A stretch of 64,000 nucleotides of DNA from Agromyces sp. G08B096. Its GTDB lineage: Bacteria; Actinomycetota; Actinomycetes; Actinomycetales; Microbacteriaceae. The notes beneath the pieces were generated by a model that was not told the origin of the DNA, ran no database searches, and saw only the letters and a program-made list of their open reading frames with translations. Location: assembly GCF_040267705.1 (NCBI RefSeq), contig NZ_CP158374.1, positions 806,001 to 870,000 on the forward strand. The letters are read 5' to 3'. A program made the translations under genes and the position numbers. Shown piece after piece: positions 7,403 to 16,008 of the stretch; positions within the stretch are counted from its first letter, which is position 1; each line of letters starts with the position of its first letter.

Positions 7403-8689
7403 ATGTCCGACGCTGCGTGGTGGGTGCCGTCGCTGGTCGTGTTCGGGGCGGCGGCGGTCGGCGCCGTGCTCGCCGCCGCCGCGGCCCGGCGAGCGGTCGC
7501 GCATCGCCGGCGGGACGCCGTGGCGGCGTCCCGCACCGCGGAGCTCGAGGCGAAAGGGCTCATCGTCCGAGCCGACGAGACCGTCCGGGAGGCGCGGCGC
7601 GAAGCGGCCTACGCCGAGGCCCAGTTCGGCGAGGCGGCCGCGGCGAGGCTCCGCGCCGCGGTCGAGCGCGCCGAAGCGCCCCTGCGGGAGGCCTTCCTGC
7701 TGCAGCAGCGACTGGATGACTCCGAGCCCGACACCGCCGCCCGCCGACGTGAATGGAGCCGGCGGATCGCGGACGGCTGCCGCACGGCCATCGCCATCGT
7801 GGAAGCCGCGCAGGCCGAGCTCGTCGCAGCGCGTGCGGCCGAGCGCGGCGTGGCCGACGAAGCGCCGGTGCTGCGCGAGCGCATCGCGGGGATCGAGCGC
7901 CGGCTCGTCGACGCGGACGCCGCGCTCGCGCGGCTCGGCGAGCGGTTCGCGCCGTCGGCCCTCGCCGTCGCACGGGCCGACCGCGATCGGGCTGCCGGAG
8001 CGGTCGCGGGCGCCGCAGCCGCGCTCGCCGAGGCGGTCGCGCTCCAGGCCGCGGCCCGGCCGGCGGCGCCGCAGCTCGGCCGCGCGCAGGCGTCGGCCGA
8101 AGACGCCGAGCGCCTGCTCGCATCGGTCCAGCGTGTCGAGCTGCACCTCGCCTCGGCCGTCGACGAGGCCCGATCCGAGCGGGCCGGGCTCGACGCCGAC
8201 CTGGTCTCGGCGCGACGGGAGCGCGACGACCTGGCCGGCGGCCCTGATGCGGCCGAGCCGGGTGTCGCCCGCGCCGCAAGCGAACTGGGGGAGGCCGTGC
8301 GGGCCGCCGCGGATCTGCTCGGCGAGCCGGCTCCGGCGCTCGACGATCCGGAGAGCCGGCGCGACCGACTTCGCGCCGTCCGTGATCGGCTCGACGCCGC
8401 CAGAGCCGAGGCGCGCCGGGCCGCAGGGCGGCTCGACGGCGCGCGGACGGCGCTCGGCGGAGCGATCGCGGTCGCCGAACGCGCGGTGGACGTCGCGCGC
8501 GGCCTCGTCGAACGCGGGCGGGGCACCGTCGGAGCGGATGCGCGGACCCGGCTGGCGGAGGCGGAACGTCAGCTGATGGCAGCTCGGCAGGAACCCGATC
8601 CCGTCGCAGCGCTCGACGCCGCACGGCGCGCGGCGGCGAGGGCCGCCGATGCCGAGGCACTGGCCAGGTACGACGGATCGCTCGGCTGA
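7403..8689 (+). CDS. membrane-anchored coiled-coil protein
   Basis: A 428-residue Ala/Arg/Glu-rich protein. Residues 3-27 form one N-terminal membrane segment (WWVPSLVVFGAAAVGAVLAA). The remainder is almost continuous predicted coiled coil with heptad-like Leu/Ala patterns (RAERGVADEAPVLRERIAGI; DRLDAARAEARRAAGRL). No catalytic motif is visible. Such proteins often act as envelope scaffolds or belong to the TPM/PspA-like group, but the strong low-complexity composition prevents a family call. ATG 7403 follows TAGACT at leaderless spacing; a longer upstream frame overlaps the divergent gene and is not credible. Confidence 0.75.
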   Translation: MSDAAWWVPSLVVFGAAAVGAVLAAAAARRAVAHRRRDAVAASRTAELEAKGLIVRADETVREARREAAYAEAQFGEAAAARLRAAVERAEAPLREAFLLQQRLDDSEPDTAARRREWSRRIADGCRTAIAIVEAAQAELVAARAAERGVADEAPVLRERIAGIERRLVDADAALARLGERFAPSALAVARADRDRAAGAVAGAAAALAEAVALQAAARPAAPQLGRAQASAEDAERLLASVQRVELHLASAVDEARSERAGLDADLVSARRERDDLAGGPDAAEPGVARAASELGEAVRAAADLLGEPAPALDDPESRRDRLRAVRDRLDAARAEARRAAGRLDGARTALGGAIAVAERAVDVARGLVERGRGTVGADARTRLAEAERQLMAARQEPDPVAALDAARRAAARAADAEALARYDGSLG

Positions 8690-8696
8690 GCGCCGC

Positions 8697-8702
8697 TAGC
8701 CT
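8697..8702 (+). promoter_or_regulatory. leaderless-type -10 box
   Basis: TAGCCT, six bases before the ATG at 8709, lying in the 19-base gap after the coiled-coil gene stop. This suggests the next gene has its own promoter. Confidence 0.4.
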
Positions 8703-8708
8703 GAGGGC

Positions 8709-9266
8709 ATGAGCACGTATCCGCCCGCTTCGCAGGGGAAGTACCAGGTCCGCTTCGACCGCGGCGAGGCCGGACTCGCCCGGATCGCCGGGGGTGCCGA
8801 CGTCGTGGTGTGGATCGACGCGCTCGAGGAGGCATCCGGCGGCGGACCGGTCGCGCCGTCGACCGGTGCGGTCCCCGAGGCCGCGGCGATCGTCGCGGCG
8901 GGCCTCCGGGATGCCGCCGCGGTCGCGCGGTGGATCCTCGACGAGCAGGAGCGGCTCGGGCGGCGGGCGTACCTCGCGCTCGTCGTCGCGGCCGACGGCG
9001 GCGGCGTGCCCGTGCCCGACCTCCTCGCCGCCGGTGCCGTGGTGGATGCCCTGATGGAGCTCGGCATCGACGACACCTCGCCCGAGGCCGCCGTCGCGGC
9101 CGCCGCGTTCGGCGGGCTGCGCCGCGCCGTGCGCCACCTCACCGGGGCGTCGGCGCAGGGCCGGCAGGCGCTCGCCGACGGCGTCGCCCCCGAACGGCTG
9201 CACGAACTGGCCTCGCTCGGGTCGAGTGAGACCGTCCGCGTGCTCCGGCCGGGAGCCGAGCGCTAG
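8709..9266 (+). CDS. 2-phosphosulfolactate phosphatase-like (ComB family) protein
   Basis: A 185-residue protein resembling actinobacterial ComB-family proteins. It has GKYQVRFDRGEAGLARIAGG, the strand ADVVVWIDAL (the VVxIDVLR position of ComB), the middle AALRD-like helix AAGLRDAAAVARWILDEQ, and the closing GVAPERLHELASLGSSETVR. The classical RATTT segment after IDVL is replaced by EEASGG, so phosphatase activity on 2-phosphosulfolactate is doubtful. In bacteria without coenzyme M the family's function is unclear. No signal peptide is present. Confidence 0.6.
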   Translation: MSTYPPASQGKYQVRFDRGEAGLARIAGGADVVVWIDALEEASGGGPVAPSTGAVPEAAAIVAAGLRDAAAVARWILDEQERLGRRAYLALVVAADGGGVPVPDLLAAGAVVDALMELGIDDTSPEAAVAAAAFGGLRRAVRHLTGASAQGRQALADGVAPERLHELASLGSSETVRVLRPGAER

Positions 9267-9313
9267 TCCGCCTCGCCGCCTCGCCGGCCGCCCGCGTCCG
9301 CCGTGCTCGGCGG

Positions 9314-9934
9314 TCAGGCCGCCCGTTTGGCCTGTGCGCCCTTCCGGGCTCGGTGGGCGCGCACCTTCGCGCGGTTGCCGCAGCGCTGCATGGAGCACCA
9401 CCGCCGGCTCGCCGCGCGCGAGGTGTCGAGGTAGACGATGTCGCAGTCGTCCGCGCTGCAGCGGCGGATGCGCTCGAGGTTGGCGGGCGAGAACAGGTCG
9501 ACCGCGTCGCGCGCGATCGTCGACAGCGCCTGCGGCACGGTCTGGACGGATCGACCCGCCTGGCGAGAGCCGCCCGGGAGGGCGGGCGGGATGTCGGGGG
9601 TGGCCGCGTACAGGTTCACGATGTCGACGTCCGCCGCGGGCAACGCCTCGTCGCGGCTGGCGGCCAGGGCGAGTGCGCTGATCGAGTCGCGGAGCGCGAC
9701 GGCGTCGAAGAGGTCGCGCGAGCGGGCGGCGCCGACCGCGACCGGAAAGCGCTCGCGCAGCCAGGCGGTGAGGTCGTCGGGACCGTGCAGGCGCTCGCCG
9801 GCGGGTGCGGCGCCCCCGACCGGGCCGGTGTAGGCGAAGTCGAGCGCGAACGAGCCGGAGTCGAACCACCAGCGCTGCCCGTCGGGGCTGTCGATCCACT
9901 GGCCGACGGGAATGGAGACGGTGGAGACGGGCAC
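9314..9934 (-). CDS. CGNR zinc-finger/ABATE domain regulator
   Basis: A 206-residue protein with the N-terminal ABATE-type domain (about 25-125; SFALDFAYTG, RDSISALALAA) and a C-terminal CGNR zinc finger. Its ligands are in RRCSADDCDIVYLDTS and WCSMQRCGNRAKVRAHRARK. The final 15 residues are Lys/Arg-rich. The family is thought to bind DNA and act as a transcription factor with a stress-related ligand-binding part. The start is GTG 9934, in frame with the conserved VSTVSIPVGQW and directly preceded by a TAACAT hexamer at leaderless spacing. Confidence 0.85.
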   Translation of the reverse strand: MPVSTVSIPVGQWIDSPDGQRWWFDSGSFALDFAYTGPVGGAAPAGERLHGPDDLTAWLRERFPVAVGAARSRDLFDAVALRDSISALALAASRDEALPAADVDIVNLYAATPDIPPALPGGSRQAGRSVQTVPQALSTIARDAVDLFSPANLERIRRCSADDCDIVYLDTSRAASRRWCSMQRCGNRAKVRAHRARKGAQAKRAA

Positions 9935-9940
9935 GTAACC

Positions 9941-9957
9941 ATGTTAGTGGGTTAGTG
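9941..9957 (-). promoter_or_regulatory. -10 box and tandem CACTAAC repeat at CGNR regulator promoter
   Basis: On the minus strand the sequence holds CACTAAC twice, spaced eight bases start to start (9943-9949 and 9951-9957 as GTTAGTG on the plus strand). TAACAT (9941-9946), six bases from the GTG, serves as a likely -10. The repeat overlaps the promoter, so an operator for autoregulation by the CGNR protein is possible. Confidence 0.4.
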
Positions 9958-10057
9958 CGGCGGACTCATGCCGCGCGCGGCATGCGGGCCGGCCGGGCGG
10001 ATGACCTGCGGCGCCGCGTGGTCTCGCGTCCATCGGAGGAGCCGGGAACCCTGGGGC

Positions 10058-10561
10058 TCAGCGGGCCAGGCCGGCGGCGCTCGCGGCCCGACGGCGCATG
10101 GCCGCGGTGATCTCGCGGCGCTGCCAGACGATGAGGTTCGCGCGGTCGAAGCCGCGTCGGCAGAGCCCGCAGCTGAGCGGTCGCACTGGCTCACGATAGC
10201 GGTAGTGCACATGCCCGGCCGGACACCGGCCGACCCAGGGCGCGAGCTCGTCGACGACCTCGCCGTCGTGCGTGCGCCGGCCGACGTAGCCGATCGATGC
10301 GGCGACGTGGCGCCATTTCGGCCCATGGCCCGCACGCGGACCGGCAAGCGCATGGGCCACCTCGTGCAGCAGCACCTGATGGATCTCGTCGTCGCCGTAC
10401 CTCGCGGCGAGGTAGCGCGACACCGAGATGCGCTTCGCCGTGTAGTTGCAGAGCCCCGCGCGTTTCTTCGCGTGGTCGAAGCCGAAGCTCCATTCGGCGG
10501 GATCGAGGTGCATGACGATGAGGGCCTCGGCCCATCGTCGAACCCGATCAAGATCCGCCAT
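10058..10561 (-). CDS. SprT-like zinc metalloprotease-fold protein
   Basis: A 167-residue SprT-like protein. The zinc-binding motif HEVAHALAG (HExxH) is near residue 74 and follows the strand CNYTAKRISVSRYLAA. A C-terminal zinc ribbon is suggested by GRCPAGHVHYRYREP and LSCGLCRRGF. In the SprT/Spartan family the HExxH domain is a metalloprotease fold acting on DNA-protein crosslinks or elongation-related targets; the bacterial role is not settled. ATG 10561 lies six bases after TATCCT, which favours it over an upstream in-frame start. Confidence 0.82.
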   Translation of the reverse strand: MADLDRVRRWAEALIVMHLDPAEWSFGFDHAKKRAGLCNYTAKRISVSRYLAARYGDDEIHQVLLHEVAHALAGPRAGHGPKWRHVAASIGYVGRRTHDGEVVDELAPWVGRCPAGHVHYRYREPVRPLSCGLCRRGFDRANLIVWQRREITAAMRRRAASAAGLAR

Positions 10562-10567
10562 GGCGCA

Positions 10568-10573
10568 AGGATA
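10568..10573 (-). promoter_or_regulatory. leaderless-type -10 box for sprT-like gene
   Basis: TATCCT on the minus strand, six bases before ATG 10561. Confidence 0.4.
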
Positions 10574-10588
10574 TCGCCGGCCGCCCAC

Positions 10589-11848
10589 TCAGGGCAGGGG
10601 GCGCAGCCCCACGCGGAGCATCCGGTCGTCGCCCGCGGCCGGCGAGCCGCGCCCGTCGGTGTTGTTCGTGAGGAACCAGAGCTCGCCCTCCGGGCCGGGC
10701 ACCACGTCGCGGATCCGGCCGAACTCACCGGCGAACCACGGCGTCGCGACGGGAGTCACCGCCGCCCGGCCGCCGGCCGGCGCGACCCCCGACAGTGGGG
10801 CGACCGTCCACAGCCGCTCCCCGCGGAGCGCGGCGAGCACCGCGGTGTCGCCGACGATCGCGAGCCCGCTCGGGCTCGCCTCCGACGTCGGCCACTGCAC
10901 GACGGGATCGGTGAAACGCGCATCGCCCGCCTGGCCCTCGACGATCGGCCACCCGTAGTTCCCGCCGCGCGTGACGAGGTTCAGCTCGTCCCAGGTGTTC
11001 TGGCCGAACTCCGCCGCCCACAGCCGGCCGTCCGCGTCCCAGGCGAGGCCCTGCGGGTTGCGGTGGCCGATCGAGTAGGCGTGCGTGCCGAACGGGTTGC
11101 CGGGCGCCGGCGCGCCGTCGGGGGTCATGCGGAGGATCTTCCCGGCGAGCGACGCCGGATCCTGGGCGGCCTCCCGCTGTCCGGCATCGCCCGTGGTGGC
11201 GTAGAGGAACCCGTCGGGCCCGAAGGCGATGCGCCCGCCATTGTGGTTGCCCGCCTTCGGGATCCCCGTCAGCACGGGCTCGGGCGAGCCGAGCGTGTAC
11301 GAGCCCGGCCCCCCGCTGAGGGGCATCCGGACGATGCGGTTGTCGGCCTCGGAGGTGAAGTATGCGTAGACTGCCGCCTCCTGGCTGCCGTCCCCTGGCC
11401 GGAAGGCGAGCCCGAGCAGGCCGCCCTCGCCGCCGGGTGCGACGCCCGGCACCTGGAGAACCGCGCGCGCCGTGCCGCCCGTGACCTCGAGGATGCGGGC
11501 CGAGTCGCGCTCGCTCACGAGCGCGCCGCCGTCGGGCAGCCGGAGGATCGACCAGGGGGCGTCGAGTCCTGCGGCGAGTTCGGCGACCGCGCCGTCGGGG
11601 GCAAGCGCGACCGGCGCCGGCGAAGGGGTGACCGGAGTCGTCGTGGCCGGCGCGGACGTCTCGGGTTCGGTCGGTGCGGCGGTGGGCGTGGCGTCCGGAC
11701 CGCCGGCGACGCAGGCGGCGAGCAGCGCGAGGAGCGGCAGCGCGGACGCGGCGGCGAGCGCGGGCGGGGTTCGGCGCGTGCGGCGGCGCGGCGCCGACGC
11801 ACCGCCGGGGAACGTCGTGCGCGGCGCGAGCCGGCCGGGTCGGTGCAT
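10589..11848 (-). CDS. PQQ-dependent sugar dehydrogenase-like lipoprotein
   Basis: A 419-residue exported protein with a long basic N-terminus, a hydrophobic stretch and the lipobox LLAAC, so it is probably a lipoprotein. A Thr/Pro/Ala linker (residues 50-85) follows. The six-bladed glucose/sorbosone dehydrogenase propeller comes next: LDAPWSILRLPDGGALVSER, GGEGGLLGLAF, KAGNHNGGRIAFGPDGFLY, YSIGHRNPQGLAWD, WDELNLVTRGGNYGWP. These are the family's conserved blocks, including the putative catalytic His in NHNGG. PQQ dependence and substrate are inferred only from the family. A GGAGG ribosome site precedes ATG 11848. Confidence 0.9.
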   Translation of the reverse strand: MHRPGRLAPRTTFPGGASAPRRRTRRTPPALAAASALPLLALLAACVAGGPDATPTAAPTEPETSAPATTTPVTPSPAPVALAPDGAVAELAAGLDAPWSILRLPDGGALVSERDSARILEVTGGTARAVLQVPGVAPGGEGGLLGLAFRPGDGSQEAAVYAYFTSEADNRIVRMPLSGGPGSYTLGSPEPVLTGIPKAGNHNGGRIAFGPDGFLYATTGDAGQREAAQDPASLAGKILRMTPDGAPAPGNPFGTHAYSIGHRNPQGLAWDADGRLWAAEFGQNTWDELNLVTRGGNYGWPIVEGQAGDARFTDPVVQWPTSEASPSGLAIVGDTAVLAALRGERLWTVAPLSGVAPAGGRAAVTPVATPWFAGEFGRIRDVVPGPEGELWFLTNNTDGRGSPAAGDDRMLRVGLRPLP

Positions 11849-11904
11849 CCTCGCCTCCCCGCTTCGATCCGATGCGGTCGGCTCCAGTCTGACGCGCTCC
11901 GCGC

Positions 11905-11910
11905 GAGAAT
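11905..11910 (+). promoter_or_regulatory. leaderless-type -10 box for pxpABC
   Basis: GAGAAT, six bases before the GTG start of pxpA, with no ribosome site. It lies in the 68-base divergent gap shared with the sugar dehydrogenase gene. Confidence 0.4.
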
Positions 11911-11916
11911 GGCAGG

Positions 11917-12675
11917 GTGGCGAGCATCGACCTGAACAGCGACCTCGGCGAGGCCGTGGGAGACCGCGTCGTCGGCGACGACGAGGCGATGTTCCCGCTG
12001 ATCACGAGCGCCAACGTCGCGTGCGGGTTCCACGCGGGCGACGCGGCGGTGATGCGCGCGAGCGCGGAGCGATCGGTGGTGCACGGCGTCGTGCTGGGCG
12101 CCCATCCCGGCTACCGCGACCCAGCGGGGTTCGGTCGCCGCGAACTCGAGGTGCCGCCCGCGACCATCGCGGCCGAGCTGCTCGCCCAACTCCGCGCCCT
12201 CGAGGAGGCCGCGCGCGAGACGGGCGCCCGCATCCGGTACGTCAAGGCGCACGGCGCGCTGTACCACCGGCTCGGCGTCGACGACGACGCGGCGGCGGCC
12301 TACGTCGACGCCGTCGCCGCCTTCGACCCGGGGCTCACCCTCCTCGGTGCGCCCGCCACCGCGCTCGAGCGACGTGCGCTCGCCGCGGGCCTCCGTTTCG
12401 CGCGCGAGGCCTTCGCCGATCGCGGGTACCTCCCCGACGGCCGGCTCGTCCCGCGCGGCGAGCCCGGTGCCGTGTGGACCGACCCCTCGGCGGTCGCCGA
12501 CCGTGCGGTGGAGCTCGCGACGACGGGAACGGTCCGGGCCGCGGACGGCACCGTCGTCGTGCTCGGGCCCGACTCGCTCTGCCTGCACGGCGACACTCCG
12601 GGCGCGGTGGAGCTCGCCCGCCGGGTGCGCGAGGCACTCGCCGGGGCCGGCGTCGAGGTGCGGGCGTTCGCATGA
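11917..12675 (+). CDS. pxpA: 5-oxoprolinase subunit A (LamB/YcsF family)
   Basis: A 252-residue LamB/YcsF-family protein. The family signature IDLNSDLGEAVGD is at the N-terminus, then ITSANVACGFHAGDAAVM, GAHPGYRDPAGFGRR and VKAHGALYHRLG. With PxpB and PxpC it forms the ATP-dependent 5-oxoprolinase that opens pyroglutamate to glutamate, a damage-repair role known for the family. The start is a GTG six bases after GAGAAT. Its stop overlaps the pxpB ATG by four bases, and the three genes form one tight operon. Confidence 0.95.
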   Translation: MASIDLNSDLGEAVGDRVVGDDEAMFPLITSANVACGFHAGDAAVMRASAERSVVHGVVLGAHPGYRDPAGFGRRELEVPPATIAAELLAQLRALEEAARETGARIRYVKAHGALYHRLGVDDDAAAAYVDAVAAFDPGLTLLGAPATALERRALAAGLRFAREAFADRGYLPDGRLVPRGEPGAVWTDPSAVADRAVELATTGTVRAADGTVVVLGPDSLCLHGDTPGAVELARRVREALAGAGVEVRAFA

Positions 12676-13301
12676 GCCGACGCCTCCTGCCCGCGGGCGA
12701 CGCCGCCCTCCTCGTCGAGTGCGACGATCTCGACGAGGTGCTGGCGCTCCACGACGCGCTCGCCGCGGATGCTCCGCCCGGCCTCGTCGAGCTCGTCCCC
12801 GCGGCCCGCACGCTCCTCGTCGCGGTCGATCCGGCGCAGCTGCCGCTGGAGTCGGCGGCCACGTGGGTGCGCCGGGCGCGGACGCAGGTCGCGGATGCCT
12901 CGGCACCCGCGCCGATCGCACCCGTCGTGGTGCCCGTGCGGTACGACGGCGGGGATCTCGCGGGCGTCGCCGAGGAGCTCGGCCGCTCGCCGGAGGCGCT
13001 CATCGCGCAGCACACCGCCGCGCGCTGGCGGGTGGCGTTCATCGGCTTCGCGCCCGGGTTCGGCTACCTCGTGAGCGAGGACTGGCCGTACGAGGTACGC
13101 CGCCTCGACGCGCCGCGCACCCGCGTCCCGGCCGGGTCGGTCGGGCTCGCCGGCGCCTTCGCGGGCGCGTATCCGCGGGCGAGCCCCGGCGGCTGGCGCC
13201 TCGTCGGGCGTACGGATGCCCCGCTGTGGGACGAGTCCGCCGACCCGCCGGCGCTGCTCGTGCCCGGCCGATCGGTGCGCTTCGAGGCGGTGCCGGGATG
13301 A
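12672..13301 (+). CDS. pxpB: 5-oxoprolinase subunit B (KipI family)
   Basis: A 209-residue KipI/AHS1-family protein. It starts SRRLLPAGDAALLVECDDLD, and the conserved core includes VPVRYDGGDLAGVAEELG, AARWRVAFIGFAPGFGYL, RTRVPAGSVGLAGAFAGAYP and SPGGWRLVGRTDAPLWD, the last being the usual C-terminal signature. It pairs with PxpC in the 5-oxoprolinase complex. It overlaps pxpA and pxpC by four bases each, so translation is coupled. Confidence 0.95.
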   Translation: MSRRLLPAGDAALLVECDDLDEVLALHDALAADAPPGLVELVPAARTLLVAVDPAQLPLESAATWVRRARTQVADASAPAPIAPVVVPVRYDGGDLAGVAEELGRSPEALIAQHTAARWRVAFIGFAPGFGYLVSEDWPYEVRRLDAPRTRVPAGSVGLAGAFAGAYPRASPGGWRLVGRTDAPLWDESADPPALLVPGRSVRFEAVPG

Positions 13302-14197
13302 CGCCGGAGCAGCAGGCCCGGGCACAGCACGGGGGCCGGCCCCGCGCGCTCCTCGTCGAGCACTCCGGACCGTCGGCCCTCGTCGAGGACCTCGGCCGGT
13401 CGGGGCTCGCGCATCTGGGCGTCGCCGGGTCGGGCGCGCTCGACCGGGCCGCCCTCACCCTCGCCAACCGGCTCGTCGGCAACCCCGCCGGCGCGGCCGG
13501 CCTCGAGCTCCTCGGCGGCGGCTTCGCCGCGCGCTTCTCGGGCACGCACTGGTTCGCGGTGGCGGGGGCATGGGGCGACCTCCGCCTCGACGGCCGTCGG
13601 ATCGCCCCGTACACGGCGGCGCGGGCAGCCGACGGCGCCCTGCTCGAGCTCGGCGCGCCGGAGCGGGGCATCCGGTACCTGCTCGCGGTGCGCGGCGGCT
13701 TCGACGAGCCGCCGGTCCTCGGTTCCCGCTCCCGCGACACGCTCGCGGGGCTCGGACCCGCGCCAGTCAGCGCCGGCCGGGTGCTGCCGATCGGCGTCGA
13801 GCCCGAGGCATCCGTGCCCGTGCTCGACCAGGAGGCGGCGTTCCCGCCGCCCGTCGAAGCCGTGACCCTCGGTCTGCTGCCGGGACCGCGGGCCGACTGG
13901 CTGACGCCGGCCTCGCTCGCCGGGCTGGTCGACGGCGAGTGGCGGCTCTCGCCCGACTCCGACCGCGTCGGCGCACGACTGGAGGGCCGCCCTCTGCATC
14001 GTCATGCGGGGGAATTGCCGAGCGAGGCGACCGTGCCGGGGGCGATCCAGGTGCCCCCGTCGGGATCGCCGACGATCCTGCTCGCCGACCGGCCGGTCAC
14101 GGGCGGGTATCCGGTCGTCGCGGTCGTCGACCCGGCCTCGCTCGATCGGCTCGCGCAGGTGCGGCCGGGGCAGGCGGTGCGCTTCCGGCACGTGTAG
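13298..14197 (+). CDS. pxpC: 5-oxoprolinase subunit C (biotin-dependent carboxyltransferase-like, KipA family)
   Basis: A 299-residue AHS2/KipA-family protein. The N-terminal SGPSALVEDLGRSGLAHLGV and SGALDRAALTLANRLVGN are diagnostic. RYLLAVRGGFDEPPVLGSRS and the late PSGSPTILLADRPVTGGYP complete the family pattern. It is the third subunit of 5-oxoprolinase. The N-terminal 14 residues (MTPEQQARAQHGGR) look like a small extension. It is the last gene of the operon; no strong terminator hairpin was seen before the next gene. Confidence 0.94.
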   Translation: MTPEQQARAQHGGRPRALLVEHSGPSALVEDLGRSGLAHLGVAGSGALDRAALTLANRLVGNPAGAAGLELLGGGFAARFSGTHWFAVAGAWGDLRLDGRRIAPYTAARAADGALLELGAPERGIRYLLAVRGGFDEPPVLGSRSRDTLAGLGPAPVSAGRVLPIGVEPEASVPVLDQEAAFPPPVEAVTLGLLPGPRADWLTPASLAGLVDGEWRLSPDSDRVGARLEGRPLHRHAGELPSEATVPGAIQVPPSGSPTILLADRPVTGGYPVVAVVDPASLDRLAQVRPGQAVRFRHV

Positions 14198-14221
14198 GCG
14201 CGACGGAGCAGCGAGGGCAGC

Positions 14222-14267
14222 TGGAAAATTCTCTTCACACTCGGGCTGGATCGTGGAAGTATCTTCC
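14222..14267. promoter_or_regulatory. two GGAA-TTC type palindromes, possible MurR/RpiR-like operator
   Basis: Two related imperfect palindromes lie upstream of the exported hydrolase. TGGAAAATTCTCT begins at 14222, and GGAAG-TAT-CTTCC spans 14255-14267 (five-base arms around TAT). The spacing of about 32 bases centre to centre is near three helical turns. AT-centred GGAA..TTCC palindromes are typical targets of RpiR/MurR-type repressors, which often control cell-wall sugar genes. No regulator gene is adjacent, so the assignment is an inference. Confidence 0.4.
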
Positions 14268-14346
14268 GCAATGCACTGCTGACGCGGCCCGGCCGACCAT
14301 TGACGCACGGCCGGGGCGCGGACCACCGCCGGCCGATGGAGGATCG

Positions 14347-15987
14347 ATGACGACCACCCCGCATGACCCAGCCCCAGCCCGCCTCGACCGCCGGGGGTTT
14401 CTGACCCTCGCCGCCGCGGGCGTCGCCGCCTCGGCGTTCACCGTCACGGTGGGCACGCTGCACGCCGCGCCCGCCCGTGCCGCCGAAGCGGGCGCCGCTG
14501 CGCAGGCGACCGCCGCGTTCGCCCCGCGCAAGCGCGAACTCCGCGCGATGTGGATCTCGTCCGTCGTGAACATCGACTGGCCGAGCCGGACCGGGCTCAG
14601 TGCCGACGAGCAGCGCGCCGAGTTCTTGCACTGGCTCGACGTGGCCGAGCAGTTCAACCTGAACGCCGTCTTCGTGCAGGTGCGCCCCACGGCCGACGCG
14701 TTCTGGCCGAGCCCGCTCGAGCCGTGGTCGCAGTACCTCACGGGCGTCCAGGGGCAGGACCCCGGCTACGACCCGCTCGCCTTCATCGTCGAGGAGGCCC
14801 ACCGTCGCAACCTCGAGCTGCACGCCTGGTACAACCCGTACCGCGTCTCGATGGGCGCCGACCCGTCGACGCTCGTGCCCGAGCACCCCGCCCGCGTGCA
14901 CCCCGAATGGATCTGGGCGTACGGCGGGAAGCTCTACTTCGACCCGGGCCTGCCCGAGACCCAGGAGCACATCCAGCAGGCCATCCTCCACTCCGTCGAG
15001 CACTACGACCTCGACGGCGTCCATTTCGACGACTACTTCTACCCGTACCCCGTCGCGGGCCAGACGATCCCCGACGCGGCGACGTTCGCCGCCCACGGCG
15101 CCGGCTTCGACGACATCGCCGACTGGCGCCGGCACAACGTCGACACCTTCGTGCGCTCGATCTCCGAGCGCATCAAGGCGCTGAAGCCGTGGGTGAAGTT
15201 CGGCATCAGCCCCTTCGGCATCTGGCGGAACAAGGCCAGCGATCCGCTCGGGTCGGAGACCGGCGGCTCGCAGTCGTACGACCTGCAGTTCGCCGACACC
15301 CGGAAGTGGGTGCTCGAGGGCTGGCTCGACTACATCAACCCGCAGATCTACTGGCAGTTCGGCCTCGCGGTCGCCGACTACGCGAAGCTGGCACCCTGGT
15401 GGGCCGACGTGGCGGCGACATCCGGCACCCATCTCTACATCGGCGAGGCGCTCTACAAGGTGACGTCCGGCGTGTTCACCGACCCCGCCGAGCTGTCGAA
15501 CCATCTGACCTTCGACCGCGAGCTCGACGCGTCGGGGCGGCCGGTGCACGGCAACGTGTACTTCTCCGCGAAGCACGTGCCGGCCGACCCGAAGGGCTCG
15601 ATGTCGCGCGTGCTGGCCGACCACTACTCGCGTCCGGCGATCGTGCCCGCCATGGAGTGGCTGCCCGCGACCGCCGTGCGCGAGCCGGTCCTCGCGCACG
15701 CGAAGCGGGCGGGCGCCGGTATCGAGCTGCAGTGGTCGGATGCCGCGCCGCCGTCGCGCCGCGCGACATCGTTCGCCGTGTACCGCGCCGAGGGCGCCGA
15801 GGGCCCGATCGACATCGAGGACGCCCGGAACCTCGTGGGCACCGTCCGGGCCGCCTCGGGCGTGGTCCAGCGCTTCGTCGACGAGACCGCGGCGCCGGGC
15901 ACCGCGTACCGGTACGCCGTCACGGCGCTCGACCGGGTGTGGAACGAGTCGGCGCCGAGCGCGGTGAAGCGCGTCGGCGGCGAGTGA
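14347..15987 (+). CDS. Tat-exported GH10-like glycoside hydrolase (GHL10/DUF187) with C-terminal FnIII-like domain
   Basis: A 546-residue exported hydrolase. The twin-arginine signal DRRGFLTLAAAGVAASAF is at residues 14-31 with cleavage near APARAA. The GHL10 (DUF187-type) TIM-barrel spans about 55-390: RAMWISSVVNIDWPSR, NAVFVQVRPTADAFWPS, LHAWYNPYRVS, the acidic active-site block GVHFDDYFYPYP, and DYINPQIYWQF. A fibronectin-III-like domain follows (about 455-546; IELQWSDAAPPSRRATSFAV, ending VKRVGGE). The family is linked to peptidoglycan or cell-wall glycan turnover. GGAGG precedes the ATG by about six bases. It may be controlled by the GGAA/TTCC palindromes upstream. Confidence 0.9.
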   Translation: MTTTPHDPAPARLDRRGFLTLAAAGVAASAFTVTVGTLHAAPARAAEAGAAAQATAAFAPRKRELRAMWISSVVNIDWPSRTGLSADEQRAEFLHWLDVAEQFNLNAVFVQVRPTADAFWPSPLEPWSQYLTGVQGQDPGYDPLAFIVEEAHRRNLELHAWYNPYRVSMGADPSTLVPEHPARVHPEWIWAYGGKLYFDPGLPETQEHIQQAILHSVEHYDLDGVHFDDYFYPYPVAGQTIPDAATFAAHGAGFDDIADWRRHNVDTFVRSISERIKALKPWVKFGISPFGIWRNKASDPLGSETGGSQSYDLQFADTRKWVLEGWLDYINPQIYWQFGLAVADYAKLAPWWADVAATSGTHLYIGEALYKVTSGVFTDPAELSNHLTFDRELDASGRPVHGNVYFSAKHVPADPKGSMSRVLADHYSRPAIVPAMEWLPATAVREPVLAHAKRAGAGIELQWSDAAPPSRRATSFAVYRAEGAEGPIDIEDARNLVGTVRAASGVVQRFVDETAAPGTAYRYAVTALDRVWNESAPSAVKRVGGE

Positions 15988-16008
15988 CGCCCGTCGCCGT
16001 GAGTCCCG

